64,000 nucleotides of DNA from Halopseudomonas litoralis (lineage in GTDB: Bacteria; Pseudomonadota; Gammaproteobacteria; Pseudomonadales; Pseudomonadaceae), in the NCBI RefSeq assembly GCF_900105005.1, contig NZ_LT629748.1, forward strand, positions 3,224,001 through 3,288,000, given 5' to 3'. Below are positions 57,316-64,000 of the stretch, piece by piece. The position numbers and the translations under genes were made by a program. The notes under the pieces were generated by a model, which saw only the letters and a program-made list of their open reading frames with translations, made no database searches and was not told the origin of the DNA. The first letter of the stretch is position 1. Every line of letters begins with the position of its first letter.

Positions 57316-60093
57316 ATGGGTATCGGAATGTGGAAGGCCAAACGGCGCGACGTGCTCAAGGGCCTCGGCCTGACCGGGGTAGGCGCCATGCTCAGCGGCA
57401 ACGTCTGGTCGCTCAACCGGCTGGAACCCATCGGCGATACACTGGCCAGTGAATATCCCTACCGCAGCTGGGAAGACCTGTACCGCAACGAGTGGACCTG
57501 GGACAGCGTCGGCCATGCCGCACACTGCATCAACTGCATGGGTAACTGCGCGTGGAACGTCTATGTGAAGGACGGCATCGTTATCCGCGAAGAGCAGATT
57601 GCCAAGTATCCCCAGGTCAACCCCAATGTGCCGGATGCCAACCCGCGCGGCTGTCAGAAAGGCGCCATCCATTCCACTGCCATGTATGAAGCCGACCGGC
57701 TGCGCTATCCGCTCAAGCGGGCCGGCGAGCGCGGCGAAGGCAAGTGGCAGCGTATCTCCTGGGATCAGGCCACCGAAGAGATTGCCGACAAGGTGATCGA
57801 TATCTTCGAGAAGTACGGCCCCGGCAAACTCAAGACCCACCAGGGCTCAGGCAACCAGACCATGGTGCGCCAGTCGGGTGGGCAGCGTTTTGCCTCCTTG
57901 GTCGGCGGCATCCAGCTGGACGGTTTCACCGTGGTTGGCGACCTGCTCACCGGTGCGCATCTGACCTACGGTACGCCGCTGGAGAGCTTCACTTCAGACG
58001 CCTGGTTCGATGCCGATTACATCCTGCTCGGCATGATCAACCCCAACGCCACGCGGATCCCCGATGCGCACTATATCTGGGAAGCCAAGTACAACGGCGC
58101 GCGTATCACCAGCACCTCGCCCGACTACAACCCCAGCGCCATCCACACCGACCTGTGGATGCCGATCAATCAGGGCTCCGATCCTTTCTTCGCCATGTCA
58201 CTGGTCAATGTGATTCTCGAAGAGAACCTCTATCAGCCGGCGTTCATGAAAGAACAGAGCGACCTGCCGATGCTGGTGCGCAAGGACAACGGCAAACTGC
58301 TGCGCGAGGCCGATCTGGTCGAGGGCGGCAGCGACGAGGTGTTCTACCACTGGGACCTGAACAGCAACCAGGCCGTCAAGGCCAAGGGCTCCATGGGCAG
58401 TGACGAGAAGAGCATCAGCCTCGACGGCGTGGATCCGGCGCTGGAAGGTGAATTCACCGTCGAAGGCATCAAGGTCACCACCGTGTTCGAACAGGTGAAG
58501 CTCGAGGCGGCCAAGTTCACCCCGGAAAAAACCTTCAAGACCACCAATATCCACCCGGACGTGGTGCGTCAGGAAGCCCGGCACCTGGCCAAGGCGAAAA
58601 AAGCCATCGTCATGCTCGGCTACATCACCTCCAGCTACTCCAACTGTCTGTACACCTGCTGGAGCTACGCCCTGGCGCTGGCCCTGACCGGCCACGGCGG
58701 CCGTACCGGTGGGCTGGATACCTCGTGGATTTCCTGGAACCACCCGCGCTGGACCGAGCTGGCCACCTATGAAGGCAAGAAGTCCGCGCGCTACGAGCCG
58801 GGCGGTCTGGGCGAGTTCCTGCGTGGCGGCATGATGGAAGGCGCCCGCAAGCATTTCAATAATGCCAAGCTGAAGAAGCGTGTGGGTTTTGACCTGGACG
58901 AGATGGAAGAAATGATCCAGGAGTCGCTGGACAAGGGCTGGATGCCCTATTACGGCGAGATCAAGGGCATGATCTCGATCGCCGACAACACCTTCCGCCG
59001 CAACAAGTTTGCCGACAAGTACCGCGAGGAACACCTGCGCCAGGCCAGCGAACTGTTTGCCTGCATCAACGTGCGCATGGACTCCACCGCCGAATGGGCC
59101 GACTACGTGCTGCCGGCGGCCAGTCACTATGAGGCATGGGACCTGCGTACCCAGGGTTATCACCGTTTCTGTAACGTGTTCACCCCCTCGGTGAACCCGG
59201 TCGGTGATTCCAAGCCGGACTGGGAAATCCTGGTGCTGCTGACCAAGAAGATCCAGGAGCGCGCCATTGCCCGCGGCATCGGCCCGATCGAAGATGGCGA
59301 GGTCACCCGTGACCTGCATACCATCCACGACGATTTCACCCGCAACGGCAAATTCATGACCGACGAGGATGTGTGCCGTTACATCGTGGAGAACTCGCCG
59401 GAGTTCGGTGACATCACCCTGGAGCAAGCCGCCGAGCGGGGCTTCATTGTCATGAACGAGCATGCCGGTGTGAACCAGCCACTGCTCAAGGACGAACCCT
59501 ACAACCCCTTTGTCGCGCAGACCGAAGACAAGAAACCCTACGAAACCCTGACCGGGCGTCTGACCTTCTATGTCGACCATCCGCGCTTCATGAAGCTCAA
59601 GTCCACGGTGCCCACCGCCCGCCTGTATGGCGGCCCGGAAGCGTCGAATTATCCGCTGCATTTCTATTCACCGCACACCCGCTGGGGCATCCACTCCAAC
59701 TGGCGCAGCAACAAGTACATGCTGCGGCTGCAGCGCGGCGAGCCGAATATCTATATCAACCCCAAACTGGCCGCCAAGCGCGGTATCAAGGACGGCGACA
59801 CGGTACGGCTGTTCAACTCCACCGGTGATTTCTTTGCCCAGGCCAAGTTCTACCCGAGCATTCCTGAGCACTCGATCATGATGGAACACGGCTGGGAGCC
59901 GCATCAGTACATTCATCGCAAGCCGATGAACAACGCCATGGCCACCTTCCTGCAACCGCTGGAACTGGTCGGCGACTGGGGCCACCTGACCTACAAGTAC
60001 GCCATGTGGAACGCCAACCAGCTGCTGCACGAATCGAGTTTCGACATCGAGCTGGCCAAACCCGAAGATATCGCCGACCCACGGGTTGTTTAA
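57316..60093 (+). CDS. Type II DMSO-reductase-family molybdoenzyme, alpha subunit
   Basis: 925 residues from the ATG at 57316 (AAGGAG upstream). Twin-arginine signal with R10-R11 (KRRDVLKG). The first iron-sulfur cluster has the His-type ligation of type II enzymes: H70, C74, C78 and C113. The Asp in VVGDLLTGAHLTYG is a candidate molybdenum ligand. The C-terminal dinucleotide domain is intact (HSNWRSNKYMLRLQRG). Relatives include nitrate, selenate and chlorate reductases, dimethylsulfide dehydrogenase and ethylbenzene dehydrogenase. The alpha-beta-chaperone-gamma gene order matches selenate/chlorate reductase and dimethylsulfide dehydrogenase operons. The substrate cannot be decided from the sequence alone. 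Confidence 0.92.
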   Translation: MGIGMWKAKRRDVLKGLGLTGVGAMLSGNVWSLNRLEPIGDTLASEYPYRSWEDLYRNEWTWDSVGHAAHCINCMGNCAWNVYVKDGIVIREEQIAKYPQVNPNVPDANPRGCQKGAIHSTAMYEADRLRYPLKRAGERGEGKWQRISWDQATEEIADKVIDIFEKYGPGKLKTHQGSGNQTMVRQSGGQRFASLVGGIQLDGFTVVGDLLTGAHLTYGTPLESFTSDAWFDADYILLGMINPNATRIPDAHYIWEAKYNGARITSTSPDYNPSAIHTDLWMPINQGSDPFFAMSLVNVILEENLYQPAFMKEQSDLPMLVRKDNGKLLREADLVEGGSDEVFYHWDLNSNQAVKAKGSMGSDEKSISLDGVDPALEGEFTVEGIKVTTVFEQVKLEAAKFTPEKTFKTTNIHPDVVRQEARHLAKAKKAIVMLGYITSSYSNCLYTCWSYALALALTGHGGRTGGLDTSWISWNHPRWTELATYEGKKSARYEPGGLGEFLRGGMMEGARKHFNNAKLKKRVGFDLDEMEEMIQESLDKGWMPYYGEIKGMISIADNTFRRNKFADKYREEHLRQASELFACINVRMDSTAEWADYVLPAASHYEAWDLRTQGYHRFCNVFTPSVNPVGDSKPDWEILVLLTKKIQERAIARGIGPIEDGEVTRDLHTIHDDFTRNGKFMTDEDVCRYIVENSPEFGDITLEQAAERGFIVMNEHAGVNQPLLKDEPYNPFVAQTEDKKPYETLTGRLTFYVDHPRFMKLKSTVPTARLYGGPEASNYPLHFYSPHTRWGIHSNWRSNKYMLRLQRGEPNIYINPKLAAKRGIKDGDTVRLFNSTGDFFAQAKFYPSIPEHSIMMEHGWEPHQYIHRKPMNNAMATFLQPLELVGDWGHLTYKYAMWNANQLLHESSFDIELAKPEDIADPRVV

Positions 60094-60105
60094 GAGGAGA
60101 TTGCC

Positions 60106-61086
60106 ATGGCTGTCAAACGCCAACTGAGCATGGTGCTGGACCTGAACAAGTGTATCGGCTGCCATACCTGCTCCACAGCCTGCAAGCTGATGTGGACCAA
60201 CCGCAACGGCCGGGAATTCATGTACTGGAACAACGTCGAGACCCAGCCGGGTCTCGGCTACCCGCGTGATTATCAGCAGATGGGCGGTGGTTTCGATGCC
60301 GAGGGCGCGCTGCGCCTGGGGCGCCAGCCCAGCCAGGACGATTACGGGGTGCCGTGGGAATACAACTACGAAGAAGCCCTGATGACCGGTACCGACCCCT
60401 GGCTGCGCCCCAACGTCAAACCGACCTGGGGTGCCAACTGGGACGAAGACGAAGGCGAAGGCGACTACCCCAACAGCTATTACTTCTACCTGCCACGGCT
60501 GTGCAACCACTGCGACAACCCCGCCTGCCTGGCGGCCTGCTCGCGCAACGCCATCTACAAGCGCCAGGAAGACGGCATCGTACTGGTGGACCAGGAACGC
60601 TGCCGTGGCTATCGCTACTGCGTCAACGCCTGCCCGTACAAGAAGATCTACTTCAACGAGGAGATCTCCAAGTCGGAGAAGTGCATCTTCTGCTACCCGC
60701 GCATCGAGAAAGGCCTGCCCACCGCCTGCGCCCAGCAGTGTGTCGGACGGATCCGCTGGATCGGTTACCGGGACGACGAAGAAGGCCCCATCCACCTGCT
60801 GGTGGAAAAGTACAAGGTGGCGCTGCCGCTGCACGGTGAATGGGGCACCCAGCCCAACGTGTTCTATGTGCCGCCGACCTCGCCGTCGAAATACGCCTCT
60901 GATGGCCGGGCGATGGATGAGCAGCGCATTCCGCTGGAGTACCTGGAAAGCCTGTTCGGGCCGACCACCGGCGAGGCCCTGGCCACGCTGGAGCGGGAAC
61001 GCCAGGAGAAGGCCGAAGGCCGCGCCAGCGAACTGATGGATACCCTGATCGGCTTCAAGCACGCCGAAATGTTCAAGCTCAGCTGA
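60106..61086 (+). CDS. Type II DMSO-reductase-family enzyme, iron-sulfur beta subunit
   Basis: 326 residues. Four cysteine groups are seen: CIGCHTCSTAC, CNHCDNPACLAAC, CRGYRYCVNAC and CIFCYPR with CAQQC. In the third group a Tyr replaces one cysteine (CRGYRYC), which as in NarH-type proteins implies one [3Fe-4S] and three [4Fe-4S] clusters. Passes electrons between alpha and the heme-b gamma subunit. No signal peptide of its own, so it is presumably exported together with alpha by the Tat system. Lies 12 bp after alpha with AGGAGA upstream. Confidence 0.93.
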   Translation: MAVKRQLSMVLDLNKCIGCHTCSTACKLMWTNRNGREFMYWNNVETQPGLGYPRDYQQMGGGFDAEGALRLGRQPSQDDYGVPWEYNYEEALMTGTDPWLRPNVKPTWGANWDEDEGEGDYPNSYYFYLPRLCNHCDNPACLAACSRNAIYKRQEDGIVLVDQERCRGYRYCVNACPYKKIYFNEEISKSEKCIFCYPRIEKGLPTACAQQCVGRIRWIGYRDDEEGPIHLLVEKYKVALPLHGEWGTQPNVFYVPPTSPSKYASDGRAMDEQRIPLEYLESLFGPTTGEALATLERERQEKAEGRASELMDTLIGFKHAEMFKLS

Positions 61087-61101
61087 GACGGGAGACACGT
61101 C

Positions 61102-61842
61102 ATGACTGCAACCGCCGCCTACGCACCAGCCCCGGTCGAGATCGACCGGCTGGGCGCGCAGGAGACCATCTACCGGCTGGCCGCTGCGCTGTTCGGCTAC
61201 CCGCTGGAAGAAACCCAGCGCGCGCTGGAAGAGGGCCGGATACATGCCGCCCTCGCCCCGGCCTGGCAGACCGCAACCGGACAGACCTGGCCATCGCTGC
61301 CGCCCAGCAGCGATCTGGATGCACTGCAGATCGGTTATACCGGCACCTTCCTGCAGGCCCGGCGCAAGCGGCGGATACCGCTGATGGCCAGCGCACACGA
61401 AGAGCTGCTCGGGGGCGAAACGCCCGGCAACTATCTGCTCAACGTGCTGGCCTTCTATCGGCACTTCGGTCTGCAGACCGCGCAGGCCGATGAAGGTCAG
61501 GCCGAGGAGCCGGATCATCTGGTCGCCATGCTCGAATTCTGCAGCCTGCTGTGCTTTCTGGAACGCCGGGCGCTGATCCACGAGCAGGACACCAGCCCCT
61601 ATCAGCGCGCCCGGCGGGACTTCATTGCCCGCTACCTGGCCCCGCTGCTGGAGGCGATCAAGGCGCGCTACAGCCAGCTGCGCGACGCGAACCTGGATCC
61701 GACGCTGGCCTATCTGGTGGAGGTATTGCCCGACTGGGTCACCGAGCAGCAGGCCAGCCTGTCTTCCCGGGTCGGACCCTGTCCGCTGCCCGGTGCAGTC
61801 CAGATCCAGTCCGACACCGATTCACATCCGATGTGGGACTGA
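61102..61842 (+). CDS. TorD-like chaperone of the type II molybdoenzyme
   Basis: 246 residues, helical, no signal peptide. Resembles the chaperones of type II enzymes: ETIYRLAAALFGYPLEE near the N-terminus, the ANELFxGG-like LLGGETPGNYLLNVLAFYRHFG block near 115, and DHLVAMLEFCSLLCFLERRA. Expected to bind alpha and its Tat signal until molybdenum cofactor is inserted. Lies 15 bp after the beta gene; GGGAG precedes the ATG. Confidence 0.9.
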   Translation: MTATAAYAPAPVEIDRLGAQETIYRLAAALFGYPLEETQRALEEGRIHAALAPAWQTATGQTWPSLPPSSDLDALQIGYTGTFLQARRKRRIPLMASAHEELLGGETPGNYLLNVLAFYRHFGLQTAQADEGQAEEPDHLVAMLEFCSLLCFLERRALIHEQDTSPYQRARRDFIARYLAPLLEAIKARYSQLRDANLDPTLAYLVEVLPDWVTEQQASLSSRVGPCPLPGAVQIQSDTDSHPMWD

Positions 61843-61888
61843 CCACGCCGGTTGTCGGGGGCTGAGGCCCCCAGTGAGGAGATTTGCC

Positions 61889-62674
61889 ATGAAACTGAAA
61901 TCCATGCTGCGCAGCTCCCTGGCCCTGCTGGTCGCCTGCGCCGCCGGCGTTGCCCTGGCCGAGCACCCGGAAGCCAACCCCAACGTGCTGGAAATCAAGC
62001 CGGGTGACACCATCAAGGTGGCCCGCCTGCCCGACAATATCTACCTGCGCAGCCAGAACGATCCTGACGATCTGATCTGGCAGCGCATCCCGACCTACCG
62101 CACCCATGTGTTCCCGGCGCCGCCGGTGCACCAGTCGGTAGCGCTGCGTTTCGACGACGGCGCCATGCGCGGCAAGCACCTGTACTTCCAGGTGGCACGC
62201 ACCAGCGAACGCTTCTATGTGCGCCTGCACTGGAAGGATCACACCGAGGACCGTACCAGCGAAGTCGACGCCTTCGGCGATGGCGTTGCGGTACAGTACG
62301 CGCTGAACGGCACCGACACCTCCTACATGATGGGCAGCGGGCCGGAAAAACCGGTGAATATCTGGTACTGGCGCGCCGACCAGCGCGACGTCGAAAATCT
62401 CGCCGCCGGCGGTTTCGGCAGCACCACCCGGTTGCCCGAGCAGAGCGTGTCCGGTGACGGCCTGTATGTATCCCAGCAGATTGCCCAGGATAATGAATGG
62501 CAGGTGGTTATGTCCCGCCCGCTGGAGCCGGCCAGCAAACATGAAGTTGATTTCAAGCAAGGCATGGTTCCCCTGTCCTTTGCTGTCTGGCAGGGAAGCG
62601 ACAACGAGCGCGATGGCAACAAGCGCGTTACCCATACCTGGATTCTGCTGGACACCAGCGACAGCAAACGCTGA
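61889..62674 (+). CDS. Type II DMSO-reductase-family enzyme, heme-b gamma subunit
   Basis: 261 residues from the ATG at 61889 with GAGGAG upstream; a frame from 61625 overlaps the chaperone and is rejected. A Sec-type signal peptide (about 1-24, ending GVALA) leads to a beta-sandwich domain like ethylbenzene-dehydrogenase gamma. In this family one heme b is held by a Met and a Lys; candidates are the Met in TSYMMGSG and the Lys in EVDFKQGMVPL. It receives electrons from, or gives them to, the cytochrome c encoded upstream. Completes the ABDC-type operon. Confidence 0.9.
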   Translation: MKLKSMLRSSLALLVACAAGVALAEHPEANPNVLEIKPGDTIKVARLPDNIYLRSQNDPDDLIWQRIPTYRTHVFPAPPVHQSVALRFDDGAMRGKHLYFQVARTSERFYVRLHWKDHTEDRTSEVDAFGDGVAVQYALNGTDTSYMMGSGPEKPVNIWYWRADQRDVENLAAGGFGSTTRLPEQSVSGDGLYVSQQIAQDNEWQVVMSRPLEPASKHEVDFKQGMVPLSFAVWQGSDNERDGNKRVTHTWILLDTSDSKR

Positions 62675-62704
62675 CGCCGGCTTCCCGCAGTGGAGTGAGC
62701 AACA

Positions 62705-63820
62705 ATGTCGGTTTCCCAGTTCAACCCGCAGGACCCGCTGGCACTCGCGCCGGCGGACTGTGACCGCGGTCACGCCTGCCAGTTCTGTCCCGAAGAGCCA
62801 AGCTGCCGGCTGGACAAGGGCCACCACGAGAAGCTGGTACTGGACTCGCGCCTGACCCGCATCGACCAGATCATCATGGTCATGGCCAACAAGGGCGGCG
62901 TGGGCAAGAGCACGGTGTCGGCCAACATCGCCGCCGGGCTGGCAGCCCAAGGCTACCGCGTGGGCGTTGCCGATGCGGATATCCACGGTCCCAACCAGAG
63001 CCGCTTCTTCGGCTTTGTCGGCGAGCGCGTGCGTATCAGCAAGCGCGGCCTGTCGCCGCTGGCCTTCAATGCATCCGGCCTCGCGCATCCCATTCAGGTC
63101 GGCTCGCTGGCCTTCATGATGGAAAGTGACGACACGCCCATCGTCTGGCGCGACTCCTACAAGCACGACTTCATGCACCACCTGATCGGCTCCTTCGACT
63201 GGGGCGAGCTGGACTTTCTGATCATCGATATGCCACCGGGTACCGGCAACGAGCTGATCACCCTGTCCGACCTGCTGGAAGGCCAGAACGTCGCCGCCGT
63301 GCTGGTCACCACGCCCCAGGAAGTGGCGCTGATGGACAGCCTCAAGGCCGTGCGCTTCTGCCAGGAGCGCGGCATGCCGTTGCTCGGCGTGGTCGAGAAC
63401 ATGGCCGGCGTCACCTGCCCGCACTGCAGCGGCGAGTTCCACCTGTTCCCGCGTGATCATCTGGCCGAGGCTCTGGACAAGGCCGGGGTTGCCTCATTGG
63501 CCCAGGTGCCGTTTTCGCTGGCGCTGGCCAGCGGCTCGGACAGCGGCCAGCCGATCGTGCTCGACGCACCCGAGAGCGCCGAGGCCCGGGCGTTCAGCCT
63601 GGCGGTCAACGCCTGTGTCGATCAGGCCAAGGCCAACTTCGCCGCAGCGGCGGCGGATTCGCTGAAAGCCATGAACCAGGAAGCCCAACAGGCGCCGGAA
63701 CTGGAACAGGCACTCGCCGCGGTACCGGAGGAGCAGCGCGATGCCCTGCGCAGCGAACTGGCAGCCCTGCTGGGCAACCAGCCACTGCCCTCTGCCGGGC
63801 ACGACGGCAGCCCACGCTGA
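62705..63820 (+). CDS. Nbp35/Mrp-like iron-sulfur carrier P-loop ATPase
   Basis: 371 residues. Deviant Walker A KGGVGKST at 63-70, DADIHGPNQSRFFG switch and IIDMPPGTGNELI Walker B of Mrp/Nbp35 ATPases. The C-terminal cluster site CPHC is in VTCPHCSGEFHLF. An extra N-terminal cysteine set, C19-x5-C25-x2-C28-x5-C34, resembles the ferredoxin-like N-terminus of eukaryotic Nbp35, absent from ordinary bacterial ApbC. GGAG lies before the ATG. Lying 31 bp after the gamma subunit, it probably supplies clusters to this enzyme, which needs five. This assignment of target is inference. Confidence 0.88.
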   Translation: MSVSQFNPQDPLALAPADCDRGHACQFCPEEPSCRLDKGHHEKLVLDSRLTRIDQIIMVMANKGGVGKSTVSANIAAGLAAQGYRVGVADADIHGPNQSRFFGFVGERVRISKRGLSPLAFNASGLAHPIQVGSLAFMMESDDTPIVWRDSYKHDFMHHLIGSFDWGELDFLIIDMPPGTGNELITLSDLLEGQNVAAVLVTTPQEVALMDSLKAVRFCQERGMPLLGVVENMAGVTCPHCSGEFHLFPRDHLAEALDKAGVASLAQVPFSLALASGSDSGQPIVLDAPESAEARAFSLAVNACVDQAKANFAAAAADSLKAMNQEAQQAPELEQALAAVPEEQRDALRSELAALLGNQPLPSAGHDGSPR

Positions 63821-63878
63821 CGTCGTACCTGCGTCACCCCCTTGTTGTACTTCGTTTTATCTGTGAGGACGCTACACC

Positions 63879-64000
63879 ATGACCCAGGCACCCAACGCTG
63901 AACGTCGCCAATTCTTCCGCCAGCTGCTCGGCGGCACCAGCTCCCAGCCACACCGCGCACCCTGGCATCGGGTCCCGGAGGTGGGCGCCGGTGATGGCGA
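63879..64000 (+). CDS. Start of a protein with a twin-arginine-like N-terminus (partial)
   Basis: Only the first 40 codons are in the window, with GTGAGGAC before the ATG. The N-terminus reads MTQAPNAERRQFFRQLLGG, an RRxFFR motif like Tat signals or NapF/ferredoxin-like proteins of molybdoenzyme operons. No domain can be named. It is likely part of the same transcription unit as the ATPase 59 bp upstream. Confidence 0.7.
   Translation, partial: MTQAPNAERRQFFRQLLGGTSSQPHRAPWHRVPEVGAGDG

Noticed and set aside
59668..61581. Open frame of 637 codons on the - strand, and a similar one at 61739-63460
   Set aside because: Antisense to the alpha/beta/chaperone and gamma/ATPase genes; composition follows the mirror of the real genes and no motif is visible.

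Overview
The window reads as a chromosomal segment of a GC-rich gammaproteobacterium of the Pseudomonadaceae. The liu genes, a PruR-type regulator beside a short PutA and PutP, the moa/moe/mod genes and the FdoGHI formate dehydrogenase all look pseudomonad. A Halopseudomonas-like environmental strain is plausible, but that is inference. No rRNA, tRNA, CRISPR array or prophage was seen. One decayed IS3-family element lies at 34431-35482.

Layout. (1) 1-13468: an accessory catabolic and envelope region. A long leftward operon (11216 to 1470) encodes a DUF1302 outer-membrane protein, a DUF1329 protein, a Ycf48-like beta-propeller, an MMPL/RND transporter, a VOC protein, an enoyl-CoA hydratase and an SDR. 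Around it are two further SDRs that lack the classical Tyr/Lys pair, a TetR and a LysR regulator. (2) 13599-26488: a rightward block that could take a branched 2-oxo acid to acetyl-CoA: a fused indolepyruvate:ferredoxin oxidoreductase-type enzyme, liuA-B-C-D-E, a two-subunit 3-oxoacid CoA-transferase and a thiolase. (3) 26660-34395: an oxidoreductase island with two near-duplicate quinone-reductase-like genes (the second frameshifted) behind matching promoters, an adrenodoxin-type ferredoxin, two tandem Rieske-oxygenase-family proteins, a small VOC protein and a YdeP-like molybdoenzyme.

(4) 35588-41821: proline catabolism (pruR, putA, putP) plus a carboxymuconolactone-decarboxylase-like gene. 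(5) 41975-64000: a molybdoenzyme block. It holds membrane formate dehydrogenase (fdhD, fdoGHI, fdhE), molybdate uptake (modABC), molybdenum-cofactor synthesis (moaA, mobA, moaCDE, moaB and two moeA genes), then a cytochrome c and a type II DMSO-reductase-family enzyme in the order alpha, beta, chaperone, gamma. After it come an Nbp35/Mrp-like ATPase and a partial gene with a twin-arginine N-terminus. The cofactor genes lie directly between the two enzymes that need the cofactor.

The most unusual item is the tandem pair at 28331-30331. The first protein keeps a complete Rieske [2Fe-2S] motif but has lost one histidine of the mononuclear-iron site. The second keeps the complete mononuclear-iron motif but has lost the whole Rieske ligand region. 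Together they look like one oxygenase split over two polypeptides, with the divergent ferredoxin as likely electron donor. Next in interest are the type II molybdoenzyme of unknown substrate with its Nbp35-like ATPase, and a terminator-like hairpin abutting the ribosome-binding site of the thiolase gene.
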